6,205 bases of DNA from JAUVKT01 sp964634565 (GCA_964634565.1 CAZWLP010000110.1:1-6205); one strand, 5' to 3'; numbered from the stretch's first letter, positions 1-6,146 are shown. A program made the numbers and translations. The notes: generated from the sequence alone by a model not told the origin.

Positions 1-22
1 ACTCCCAATTAAAAATAATTTA

Positions 23-30
23 TAAATTTG
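23..30 (+). promoter_or_regulatory. Bacteroidota-type -7 promoter element upstream of exbB
   Basis: TAAATTTG matches the Bacteroidota sigma-A -7 consensus TAnnTTTG exactly. It ends 42 bases before the ATG at 73, giving an expected leader of about 35 bases. The matching -33 TTTG element would fall at or just before base 1 and cannot be checked. The position also argues against translation starting at the TTG at 28, which lies inside this motif. Confidence 0.6.
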
Positions 31-72
31 CTAAGATTATTAAACTTAATAACTAAAAATTACAAACAAACC

Positions 73-891
73 ATGAAAAAACTATTTGCATTTGTAGCTG
101 TGTTTGGGATGCTTTTTGGAGCGTCTGTTAATGCTTTTGCTCAGGACGAGCCACAGGAGACACAAGACCAGGACACAACTGCTGTTGAGCAGGTTGTTGA
201 GGAAGCTGCCCCGGTTGTGGTAGAAGATTTAGAACCTGTTGCTGATAAAGGTGGTAGTGAACTACACAAAAACATTAAGATCAAATTCGTTGAGGGTGGT
301 GCAGCTTTTATGGGTGCCGTTCTTCTGACACTTATTCTTGGTCTGGCAATCTCCATTGAGAGAATTATTTATCTAAACCTTTCAACTTCAAATACTGACA
401 AGCTTCTTAAGGCAATTGAAGACGCTCTTGCAGACGGAGGTGTTGATGCAGCAAAAGAAGTATGTCGTAATACCAGAGGTCCGGTAGCAAGCATTTTCTA
501 TCAGGGACTTGACAGAATGGACGAAGGTGTGGAAATGGCAGAAAAATCTGTTATCGCCTACGGTGGTGTTCAGGTTGGACTTATGGAGAAGAACCTTTCC
601 TGGATTTCATTATTTATCGCTATTGCACCTATGCTTGGTTTCATGGGAACTGTAATCGGTATGATCGATGCCTTCGATAAAATTGAAGAAGCAGGTAACG
701 TAAGTGCAGGTCTGGTTGCAGGTGGTATTAAGATCGCTCTTATTACTACTGTATCGGGTCTTATTGTTGCTGTTATCCTTCAGGTATTCTACAACTACAT
801 CCTTTCAAGAGTAGATGCCCTGACAAATCAGATGGAAGACTCATCAATTTCACTTATTGACATTCTGGTTAAACACAACCTTAAAAAATAA
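73..891 (+). CDS. exbB: ExbB/TolQ/MotA-family proton channel subunit with signal peptide and acidic N-terminal extension
   Basis: This is the inner-membrane proton-channel subunit of an ExbB/ExbD motor, which normally passes proton-motive force to TonB. The 272-residue product starts with a clear signal peptide (MKKLFAFVAVFGMLFG, likely cut after AFA near residue 23). An acidic, Gln-rich stretch follows to about residue 60, then three membrane segments at about 76-97, 175-198 and 216-240. The second carries the family signature APMLGFMGTVIGMIDAF and the third ALITTVSGLIVAV. Thr193 and Thr226 align by eye with the pore threonines T148 and T181 of E. coli ExbB. The large cytoplasmic loop lies between helices 1 and 2. 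The ATG at 73 is chosen because an in-frame TTG at 28 sits inside the promoter motif and would put 15 residues before the signal peptide. The next gene starts 6 bases after the stop, so they are surely co-transcribed. The long N-terminal extension with a signal peptide is known in other ExbB subfamilies. Family assignment is secure; the exact transport partner is not. Confidence 0.95.
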   Translation: MKKLFAFVAVFGMLFGASVNAFAQDEPQETQDQDTTAVEQVVEEAAPVVVEDLEPVADKGGSELHKNIKIKFVEGGAAFMGAVLLTLILGLAISIERIIYLNLSTSNTDKLLKAIEDALADGGVDAAKEVCRNTRGPVASIFYQGLDRMDEGVEMAEKSVIAYGGVQVGLMEKNLSWISLFIAIAPMLGFMGTVIGMIDAFDKIEEAGNVSAGLVAGGIKIALITTVSGLIVAVILQVFYNYILSRVDALTNQMEDSSISLIDILVKHNLKK

Positions 892-897
892 GAGACT

Positions 898-1359
898 ATG
901 TCCAATTCAACAAGTAAGATACTACAAATCCTCACATGGGTCCTGATGGGTATTACTGTAATTTTTGCAGGATTATTCTATCTTGGCGATGTTGTCCCTG
1001 AAACAGCTGGAACAAGGCTTGAGGAGCCGGTTATTACACAGTCTTTTCTTGTTTGGGCTTATATACTTTTCTTCCTTACTGCAGGTATTACTGTAGTGTT
1101 CTCAATAATTAATTTTGTTGTAAACCCAAAAGGCGGAAAGAAAACACTCGTATCATTGGCTTTTGGAATTGTAGTTATTGTAATTGCATTCCTTCTTGCC
1201 GACGACACTGTGCTGAATATGCCCTACTATGACGGAAAAGATAATGTTCCGGGAATGCTGAAATTTGCTGACACAATGCTATTTACATCATACATTCTGG
1301 TGCTGGTGGCATTCCTGTCAATTGTTGCTTCAGCGGGTTCCCGACTATTCAGAAAATAG
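898..1359 (+). CDS. Small four-helix inner-membrane protein of the exbB-exbD operon, function unknown
   Basis: I do not recognise a named family. The 153-residue product has four hydrophobic segments at about 8-30, 50-75, 83-102 and 127-148. Positive charges are in the 78-82 loop (GGKK) and at the C-terminus (RLFRK). The 31-49 and 103-126 loops carry acidic residues. By the positive-inside rule both ends face the cytoplasm and two loops face the periplasm. There is no signal peptide, cysteine pair or catalytic motif. The gene sits 6 bases after exbB and 36 bases before the first exbD, all on one strand with no terminator between, so it is co-expressed with the motor. Its position suggests an accessory or assembly subunit of the ExbB/ExbD complex, but that is inference from context. 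The ORF is well defined by start, stop and spacing. A 5-bp hairpin at 1368-1380 follows it, too weak to be a terminator. Confidence 0.85.
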   Translation: MSNSTSKILQILTWVLMGITVIFAGLFYLGDVVPETAGTRLEEPVITQSFLVWAYILFFLTAGITVVFSIINFVVNPKGGKKTLVSLAFGIVVIVIAFLLADDTVLNMPYYDGKDNVPGMLKFADTMLFTSYILVLVAFLSIVASAGSRLFRK

Positions 1360-1395
1360 AATTAAATTCCCTTTTAGGGACAAAAAGTTAAAATA

Positions 1396-1980
1396 ATGGC
1401 AAAAAGGGAAGTACAGGAAATTAATGCTGGTTCGATGGCCGATATCGCATTCCTCCTTCTTATCTTTTTCCTGGTAACTACTACCATGGATTCAGATACA
1501 GGACTTATACGTAGACTGCCTCCTATTCCGGACCCCAACCAGGAGATGCCGGAAGACCAGCAAATTAATGAACGAAATATACTTGAGGTTCTGGTTAACA
1601 AAGACAACTTTATCCAGGTTGAAGGAGAAGTTATACAACTTGGAGAACTCAGAGCTGTAGCAAGAGAATTTATTGATAACCCGAACGAAGCTGAAGATAT
1701 GCCTGAGATGATCGATAAGCAGGTTAATTTTTTCGGCTTAATCAGGGCTCATAAAAATGCAGTTATATCCCTGCAGAACGACCTGGGGACAACCTATGGC
1801 GTTTACCTTGCTGTTCAGAACGAACTGCTGGCAGCAAGGGATGAATTGAAAAATGAGCTTTCATTAAACACCTGGGGTATCGCATATGATGATCTTGATG
1901 AAGACAGGATGATGGCAGTTGATGAATATTACAAGGTGCCTATTTCTGAAGCAGAACCAAAAAAAGTGGGAGGTAACTAA
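1396..1980 (+). CDS. exbD: ExbD/TolR-family transport protein, first copy (long form)
   Basis: This is a single-span inner-membrane subunit that works inside the ExbB pore and reaches into the periplasm. The short cytoplasmic start MAKREVQEINAGSMAD leads into a membrane helix at about 14-31 (MADIAFLLLIFFLVTTTM). Asp16 occupies the place of the essential protonatable aspartate (E. coli ExbD Asp25). A proline-rich linker (LPPIPDPNQEMPED, 41-54) connects to the periplasmic domain. Residues 61-96 and 121-147 resemble the usual ExbD fold (ILEVLVNKDN, AVISLQNDLGTTYGVYLAVQNEL). At 194 residues it is longer than the roughly 140 of E. coli ExbD. The additions are an insert around 95-115 and a charged tail after about 148. 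It differs strongly in sequence from the second exbD, so the two are not a recent duplication. The family call is secure; the role of the extra segments is unknown. Confidence 0.93.
   Translation: MAKREVQEINAGSMADIAFLLLIFFLVTTTMDSDTGLIRRLPPIPDPNQEMPEDQQINERNILEVLVNKDNFIQVEGEVIQLGELRAVAREFIDNPNEAEDMPEMIDKQVNFFGLIRAHKNAVISLQNDLGTTYGVYLAVQNELLAARDELKNELSLNTWGIAYDDLDEDRMMAVDEYYKVPISEAEPKKVGGN
1968..1973 (+). promoter_or_regulatory. Shine-Dalgarno-like site for the second exbD
   Basis: GGGAGG lies inside the last codons of the first exbD, 8 bases before the ATG at 1982. It is the only good purine-rich ribosome-binding site in the window; the other genes have AT-rich leaders, as usual in Bacteroidota. 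It supports the 1982 start over an in-frame ATG at 1919. It also suggests independent ribosome entry for the second ExbD. Confidence 0.5.
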
Positions 1981-1981
1981 G

Positions 1982-2467
1982 ATGAGTAAATTTACCAGAA
2001 AGACCGGGAAAGGTGGTGTAGCTAAAATTAACACCGCATCACTGCCTGATATAGTCTTTATGCTTCTATTCTTCTTTATGACAACAACTGTTATGAGGGA
2101 GGTAGAACTTAAGATCGGTGTTACCGTACCTGAAGCTACTCAAGGAAAGAAACTGGAGAAAAAGTCACTGGCAAGCTTTGTATATATAGGCCAGCCACTG
2201 CCTAATCTTCGGGCTACTTTCGGATCTGAACCAAAAATTCAGCTAAACGATGCATTTAAAGAGGTTGCAGATATTCAGGACTTTATAGCACAGGAGAGAG
2301 AACAACTCGATGAAGCAGATAAAGCAAAGATGCTTGTCTCATTAAAAATCGACAGAGAAACCAAAATGGGAATTGTCTCTGACGTTAAACTCGCTTTAAG
2401 AAGGGCAAATGCACTGAAAATCATGTATGCCAATACAAATGTTGATGAGATTCAGCACCTGCACTAG
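1982..2467 (+). CDS. exbD: ExbD/TolR-family transport protein, second copy
   Basis: This is a second single-span ExbD-type subunit, 161 residues long. A basic cytoplasmic start (MSKFTRKTGKGGVAKINTAS) leads into a helix at about 21-38 with the signature SLPDIVFMLLFFFMTTTVM. Asp23 is the expected proton-carrying aspartate. The periplasmic part includes 117-151 (MLVSLKIDRETKMGIVSDVK), which fits the C-terminal ExbD fold (beta strand, aspartate, then a helix with a conserved gly/val pattern, then a strand, LKIMYAN). A short extra segment (residues 70-110) lies between the linker and this fold. The start at 1982 is chosen because it is one base after the upstream stop and has a Shine-Dalgarno-like GGGAGG 8 bases before. 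Extending to 1919 would add 21 residues overlapping the previous gene, with no membrane-protein character. Together with the first ExbD it probably forms a mixed ExbD pair in one ExbB pore, which is inference. The operon ends here at a strong terminator. Confidence 0.94.
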   Translation: MSKFTRKTGKGGVAKINTASLPDIVFMLLFFFMTTTVMREVELKIGVTVPEATQGKKLEKKSLASFVYIGQPLPNLRATFGSEPKIQLNDAFKEVADIQDFIAQEREQLDEADKAKMLVSLKIDRETKMGIVSDVKLALRRANALKIMYANTNVDEIQHLH

Positions 2468-2488
2468 TATCTCTCAACATCACAATAT

Positions 2489-2519
2489 AAAAAAGGCTAT
2501 CCTCTGGGTAGCCTTTTTT
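2489..2519. terminator. Bidirectional intrinsic terminator between convergent genes
   Basis: Six A's precede GGCTATCC, a TCT loop, GGGTAGCC and six T's: an 8-bp stem with one G-U pair, flanked by A6 and T6. It can terminate the exbB operon reading rightward and the DUF5916 gene reading leftward, since that gene's stop is at 2537-2539. Position, stem and U-tract all agree. Confidence 0.92.
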
Positions 2520-2536
2520 AGTTTTGAGTTTGGAGT

Positions 2537-4699
2537 CTAGAACCTGTGCAGGTAAGAAGCCTTGAAAAAGAATCCCCTGGTTGTCTCCAGAAAATCTTTA
2601 TCATAAACATAGATATTACCATCCCATATCGTCCTTTCATAGACCGATCCATAACCCAGATACACAACAGTTCCCGGGATATATGTAAACGAGGCCAGAA
2701 AATCTGTAAGTACAGTTTCGTAATAACCATTATACTCAGAGATAGCCCTTATAAAAAAGTACTTGTTCATCTGGTAGGTTAATTTTCCTCTCAGGATAGA
2801 ATAATTATATTCCTGATCACCGCTTGCCGAATCGTAAAAGTCTGAATATGTATAGCTCAGGTCAATATGAAACTTGCTGGAGGGCTTATAATTTGTCATA
2901 AACAAAAACCTGTTTGTATATCCCTGGTAGGGATTTGCCGTATATCGAGGTGAACCCAATCTCTGGTAGAGTGCAGCGCCGCTAAGCTTTGTGCCTATCT
3001 GTGAGCTTATAAGACCATGAAAGCCTCCTGTGTTAAAGCGCTCTCCCATGAAAACTTCATTTGAGTACTCAGCCTTTACCTTTATATATGTCGATCCCTT
3101 AAAAAAGATCCATGCTGCCAGGTGATCTAAGGTTTCCCACATATTGTATTCAATATCCCGGGTTTGTTTAGAAAACAATTCAATATCCACCCTCTGAATC
3201 TTATCCGTTTTGGGATACAATTTCGGTTTAACAAGTCCTTTAAAATAATTAATCCCCCTACGCCTTATAAACCCGGTCTCAACGTTAAAATCCTCACTTA
3301 TGCTCTTTCCCCCAAACGAATAAGTAATATTCCGACTGTCGTGAGCAAACTCCGCTGAAAGCATATATCCAATATAAGCTTCTTCTGTAGGATCTGAAAG
3401 ACTATTAGTTAAAACTGCATTATACATAATCCTTGTCCCGCTTCCGACTCTTATCTGGCCATCCAGGCCGGCAACCCGGTTAAAAGTACTATCCATCTCC
3501 CTGCCTGTATATATTGCCCCTATATAACTATCCTCAGAAAGACTGTATTTCATCCTTAGTACCGGGTAATGTGCAATCTTGTCTGTGCCATTATTATTGC
3601 TATTACCTACCCTGTCGGGAGAGTAAAGTGCAGCCAGGGTAAGTCTTTCACTTACCTTCCCTGTAAGCTTAAGACCTCCTATAGGATTGGCTATTTTCCT
3701 GGTATGGATAAGGGTGTTTACCGGGTCGTGCTCGTCAGATTTTGTGGCTGCAACAATAAAATTATCATGCCCTTCAAGGAAGAATGGCCGTTTTTCTGCA
3801 AAAAACAGGTCATACCTTAAATTAACGTCAACCTGGCCTGCATCAGACTCTATCTGACTGAAATCAGGATTTATAGTACCATCCAGAATAAGCTGAGAAG
3901 TAATACCATATTTTGCAGTGAGACTCAGATCAGGGGTACGTTCATAACTTTGCATCTCCCCCTCAACATGAGTGTTACGCGCAGTATAGGTAAAGGCCGG
4001 AAGAACCTCAAAAAGCTTATAATGCCTTACTCCCTCATATATCATGGGTTTCATCTGGGTAAGGAAAGCCATTCCCCTGGAAGGATCCATTGCAGGATAA
4101 GAGCCCTGAATATTCTGCCTGCTTATCTTTCTCTCAAAAAATACCGACATCTCAACAGGCTCCTTAGTCGAAAACCTTATACTCTTAAGTGGGATCTGCA
4201 TCTCTATCCTGTATCCATCCTTATCAAGTAAGCCGGCGCTGTACCACACAAAGTCAACGCTCGCATCCTCCTGACCTGCGGAGAACCTGCTGTCCATCTG
4301 TATGCCATGAGGATTTACATAAAACGCGTATAATGACTGATGATCATTAAAACTATCAAGATTAACACATATCCAGTCGTCAGCCGTAATATTATTCCTT
4401 GAATTAACAGATGCTTTAATTTTTTCAGGTTCATTATCAAAACATTCAAAGGCAAAATAGATATTTTCATTGTCGTACAGCATATAAACAACCGTTCTCT
4501 GGCTCATATCCAGGCCAAAATCAGGAGAGAAGGTCTTAAATCCAGTTACACTCGTTGCAGTAGTCCATGCCTCATCATCAAGCACTCCATCTATATCTGG
4601 AGGATTATCTGTTTTAACCGGTCTGAGGGCTTCACCGACCTGCCCCATACTGCTTAAGGCTGTTATTGCCATAAGCATCATTAAAAATATTCCTTTCAT
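2537..4699 (-). CDS. CBM9-like/DUF5916 outer-membrane beta-barrel protein
   Basis: The 720-residue product has a Sec signal peptide (MKGIFLMMLMAITALSSMGQ, cut near residue 19). Residues about 28-215 form a carbohydrate-binding family 9-like (DOMON-type) domain. Its landmarks are PPDIDGVLDDEAW at 33-45, the VYMLYDNENIYFAFECFD strand pair at 71-88, and DDWICVNLDSF with YAFYVNPHGIQMD at 107-136. From about 230 onward comes the DUF5916 region. Its hallmark at 276-310 includes INPDFSQIESDAGQVDVN and FFAEKRPFFLEG. The rest is rich in alternating aromatic strands and ends in FKASYLHRF; a C-terminal Phe is typical of outer-membrane barrels. I infer an outer-membrane barrel with a periplasmic or surface sugar/ligand-binding domain. 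DUF5916 proteins have no settled function, and the CBM9-like fold alone does not prove glycan binding. Length is in the usual range, with no frameshift seen. No Shine-Dalgarno precedes the ATG, only an AT-rich leader. It is convergent with exbD and divergent from the PD40 lipoprotein gene. Confidence 0.9.
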   Translation of the reverse strand: MKGIFLMMLMAITALSSMGQVGEALRPVKTDNPPDIDGVLDDEAWTTATSVTGFKTFSPDFGLDMSQRTVVYMLYDNENIYFAFECFDNEPEKIKASVNSRNNITADDWICVNLDSFNDHQSLYAFYVNPHGIQMDSRFSAGQEDASVDFVWYSAGLLDKDGYRIEMQIPLKSIRFSTKEPVEMSVFFERKISRQNIQGSYPAMDPSRGMAFLTQMKPMIYEGVRHYKLFEVLPAFTYTARNTHVEGEMQSYERTPDLSLTAKYGITSQLILDGTINPDFSQIESDAGQVDVNLRYDLFFAEKRPFFLEGHDNFIVAATKSDEHDPVNTLIHTRKIANPIGGLKLTGKVSERLTLAALYSPDRVGNSNNNGTDKIAHYPVLRMKYSLSEDSYIGAIYTGREMDSTFNRVAGLDGQIRVGSGTRIMYNAVLTNSLSDPTEEAYIGYMLSAEFAHDSRNITYSFGGKSISEDFNVETGFIRRRGINYFKGLVKPKLYPKTDKIQRVDIELFSKQTRDIEYNMWETLDHLAAWIFFKGSTYIKVKAEYSNEVFMGERFNTGGFHGLISSQIGTKLSGAALYQRLGSPRYTANPYQGYTNRFLFMTNYKPSSKFHIDLSYTYSDFYDSASGDQEYNYSILRGKLTYQMNKYFFIRAISEYNGYYETVLTDFLASFTYIPGTVVYLGYGSVYERTIWDGNIYVYDKDFLETTRGFFFKASYLHRF

Positions 4700-4912
4700 C
4701 GAAAAAAAACTTATTTAATTCTTCCATTCGTTAGGTTTGCAATATATACGATTATTTGAAATTGTGAAATGATGTAGAACAGCTGATTTGTGGAGAGAAA
4801 TAGGTGCATTAATTTAAATAAGATCCCTTTCTAACGAATCTCACAACACACAAAATGAACAGGGTTAACAAATACTCAGCGGTCATATCTATAAAACTAA
4901 CATAATAAAGCC
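4700..4912. promoter_or_regulatory. Divergent intergenic region carrying the promoters of both flanking genes
   Basis: The 213 AT-rich bases separate the starts of two divergent genes, so both promoters must lie here unless transcription enters from elsewhere. On the + strand TAGGTTTG (4732-4739) fits the -7 consensus TAnnTTTG, but I see no -33 TTTG at the right distance. It would give a leader of about 165 bases for the lipoprotein gene. No convincing -7 element was found on the - strand. ATTCGTTAG at 4726-4734 recurs as its reverse complement at 4831-4839. No ORF, tRNA or terminator is visible here. Confidence 0.5.
4726..4839. repeat. Widely spaced 9-bp inverted repeat in the divergent promoter region
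   Basis: ATTCGTTAG (4726-4734) and CTAACGAAT (4831-4839) are perfect reverse complements with 96 bases between them. Each strand therefore carries one copy reading toward the gene on that strand. The left copy overlaps the candidate -7 element TAGGTTTG. It may be a regulator site shared by both genes, but a chance 9-bp match in a 213-base AT-rich stretch is not negligible. Confidence 0.35.
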
Positions 4913-5923
4913 ATGAAAAAACTTATACTATACTTATATCTTTCTCTTGCTCTTGCATCACTCTTTGCATGTATTAAGAATGGAGGAGAAGTTATTAAAA
5001 AACAGGGTCCCTATATCGGGAGTGAACTTCCTGGAAATATTCCTGAACTATTTGCACCTGGGATAGTCGCTAACGGATACCAGACAAGAGATGTGGCAAT
5101 CACACCCGATGGCAAAGAAATATATTTTGGAATCAGGAGTGCAGGACACTATAGCATCCTTGTAACAAAGGAATTAAAGGGAGGCTGGACCAGGCCTGAA
5201 GTTCTTGAGCACATGGAAAACCCTAAGTATATGAATATCGAACCAGCCCTTAATTATGACGCATCAAAGCTGTTTTTTCTTTCAAGCCGTCCAGATTCTA
5301 CAATGGGTGTAGAAGAAGGCGAACAGGACATCTGGGTAATGGACCGTGAAGGAAGCAGCTGGAGCGAACCATATAATCTTGGTCCGCCGGTAAATACAGA
5401 TCTTCCCGAGTTCTACCCATCTCTAACAAAAGACGGTACCCTTTATTTTACCAGAAACCACCTTGATTTAAACGCCGCATATATCTATCGCTCAAGGTTA
5501 GTCGACGGAAAATACCAGCAGCCTGAAAAACTTCCGGAACAGGTAAATTGCGGACTATCTCATTATAATGCCTTTATTGCCCAGGACGAAAGTTATATTA
5601 TCGTTCCTGCCATGGGTCGGGAAGACAGCTTTGGAGGAACAGATTATTATATCGTATTCCGTACTGAAGACGACAGATGGAGTAATCCAATTAATATGGG
5701 AGATAAGATAAATACACCCGACACATATGAATATTCAGCATATGTAACCCGGGATGGAAAGATTCTTTTCTTTATGTCTATACGAATGGCAGAAGATCCT
5801 GAAAAATTAAGCTACGATTACATGGTAAACTCTTATAAAAAACCGGAAAGCGGAAATCCTTCGATCTACTGGATGGACGCGGAGTTTATTGATGAGCTCA
5901 GAGAAACAGCAGTATTTGAATAA
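4913..5923 (+). CDS. PD40 (WD40-like) beta-propeller lipoprotein
   Basis: The 336-residue product begins with a lipoprotein signal: a basic MKK, a hydrophobic core, then the lipobox LFAC with the lipidated cysteine at Cys20. The mature part is a beta-propeller of PD40-type blades. At least five repeats of the strand pattern are visible: RDVAITPDGKEIYFG (59-73), IEPALNYDASKLFFLSSRPD (109-128), FYPSLTKDGTLYFTRN (167-182), YNAFIAQDESYIIVP (218-232) and YSAYVTRDGKILFFMS (274-289). Between blades a second phrase recurs: GWTRPEVL (91-98), SWSEPYNLGPPVNT (149-162), YQQPEKLPEQVN (201-212) and RWSNPINMGDKINT (255-268). No OmpA-like peptidoglycan-binding domain follows, unlike many PD40 proteins. Residues after the cysteine (IKNGGEV) are not strongly acidic, so surface export cannot be predicted. 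Propellers of this kind usually bind proteins or ligands; no catalytic residues are evident. The ATG at 4913 is the only start that includes the signal sequence. It may be co-regulated with the divergent DUF5916 gene, by context only. Confidence 0.9.
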   Translation: MKKLILYLYLSLALASLFACIKNGGEVIKKQGPYIGSELPGNIPELFAPGIVANGYQTRDVAITPDGKEIYFGIRSAGHYSILVTKELKGGWTRPEVLEHMENPKYMNIEPALNYDASKLFFLSSRPDSTMGVEEGEQDIWVMDREGSSWSEPYNLGPPVNTDLPEFYPSLTKDGTLYFTRNHLDLNAAYIYRSRLVDGKYQQPEKLPEQVNCGLSHYNAFIAQDESYIIVPAMGREDSFGGTDYYIVFRTEDDRWSNPINMGDKINTPDTYEYSAYVTRDGKILFFMSIRMAEDPEKLSYDYMVNSYKKPESGNPSIYWMDAEFIDELRETAVFE

Positions 5924-5945
5924 GATAGGAGTCCCCTATCTTATT
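5919..5945 (+). terminator. Intrinsic terminator whose stem includes the lipoprotein stop codon
   Basis: AATAAGATAGG, loop AGTCC, CCTATCTTATT forms a perfect 11-bp stem, followed by TTATA. The TAA stop at 5921-5923 lies within the left arm. The T-tract is short and mixed with A's, so termination may be partial; a second hairpin follows at once. Confidence 0.7.
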
Positions 5946-5953
5946 TTATAGTA

Positions 5954-5975
5954 AAAGGGAAGTCCTCTTCCCTTT
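5954..5975. terminator. Second tandem hairpin, possible backup terminator
   Basis: AAAGGGAAG, loop TCCT, CTTCCCTTT forms a perfect 9-bp stem. CGTCTTTCTC follows on the + strand, a weak pyrimidine tract rather than a clean T-run. It could back up the preceding terminator. It could instead be the outer hairpin of the structured GC-rich segment that starts immediately afterwards. Confidence 0.5.
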
Positions 5976-6115
5976 CGTCTTTCTCAGCTCATCCTGGCTC
6001 CTCGCTAAAGCTTGCCACCGGCAACCTTATTGACGCTCGGCCCTGTCTTTGGTCTCTTGAGTGATCCCGAGAGGACTGACTTCGTCGGACCTCTGAGTCT
6101 CCGAATTCCGAAAGC
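5976..6115. other. GC-rich structured intergenic segment: candidate intergenic repeat or small RNA
   Basis: There is no credible gene here. By hand count 73 of 130 bases at 5981-6110 are G or C (56%), well above the AT-rich neighbourhood. Two compact hairpins are visible. One is TTGCC-ACC-GGCAA at 6012-6024. The other is AGAGG-A-CTGAC-TTC-GTCGG-A-CCTCT at 6070-6094, two 5-bp helices separated by an A-A mismatch (one G-U pair). A competing long-range pairing CTCGG (6036-6040) with CCGAG (6067-6071) is possible. The - strand has an open frame without a start codon (6008-6124, 39 codons, containing SGSLKRPKTGPSVNKV), most likely incidental. Sharp composition change, nested palindromes and flanking hairpins suit either a dispersed intergenic element or a structured RNA. 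The sequence alone does not decide between them. Confidence 0.45.
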
Positions 6116-6116
6116 A

Positions 6117-6143
6117 AAAACAACTTACTTCGCAAGTCGTTTT
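6117..6143. terminator. Terminator-like hairpin at the right edge of the GC-rich segment
   Basis: AAAAC-A-ACTT, loop ACTTCGC, AAGT-C-GTTTT pairs nine of ten positions with one A-C mismatch. The A-run on one side and T-run on the other make it terminator-like in both directions. The helix next to the loop is only 4 bp, so strength is moderate. Confidence 0.45.
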
Positions 6144-6146
6144 AAT

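Noticed and set aside
28..72. Longer exbB form starting at TTG 28
   Set aside because: The TTG overlaps the -7 promoter motif, and the extra 15 residues would precede an otherwise perfect signal peptide.
1368..1380. TCCCT-TTT-AGGGA hairpin between the four-helix gene and the first exbD
   Set aside because: Five pairs with no T-tract is too weak for a terminator; at most it could modulate mRNA processing or the start of exbD.
1919..1981. Longer second exbD starting at ATG 1919
   Set aside because: It adds 21 residues overlapping the end of the first exbD. The ATG at 1982 has a Shine-Dalgarno-like site and normal operon spacing.
2546..4231. Several + strand open frames of 64-93 codons inside the DUF5916 gene
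   Set aside because: They are antisense to a well-supported coding sequence and show no domain, signal or regulatory context.
4739..4746. Possible - strand -7 element TATATTGC for the DUF5916 gene
   Set aside because: It deviates from TAnnTTTG at two key bases and has no -33 TTTG at the right distance.
6008..6124. 39-codon open frame on the - strand in the GC-rich segment
   Set aside because: It has no start codon and no ribosome-binding site and overlaps hairpins; more likely incidental to a structured or repeated element.
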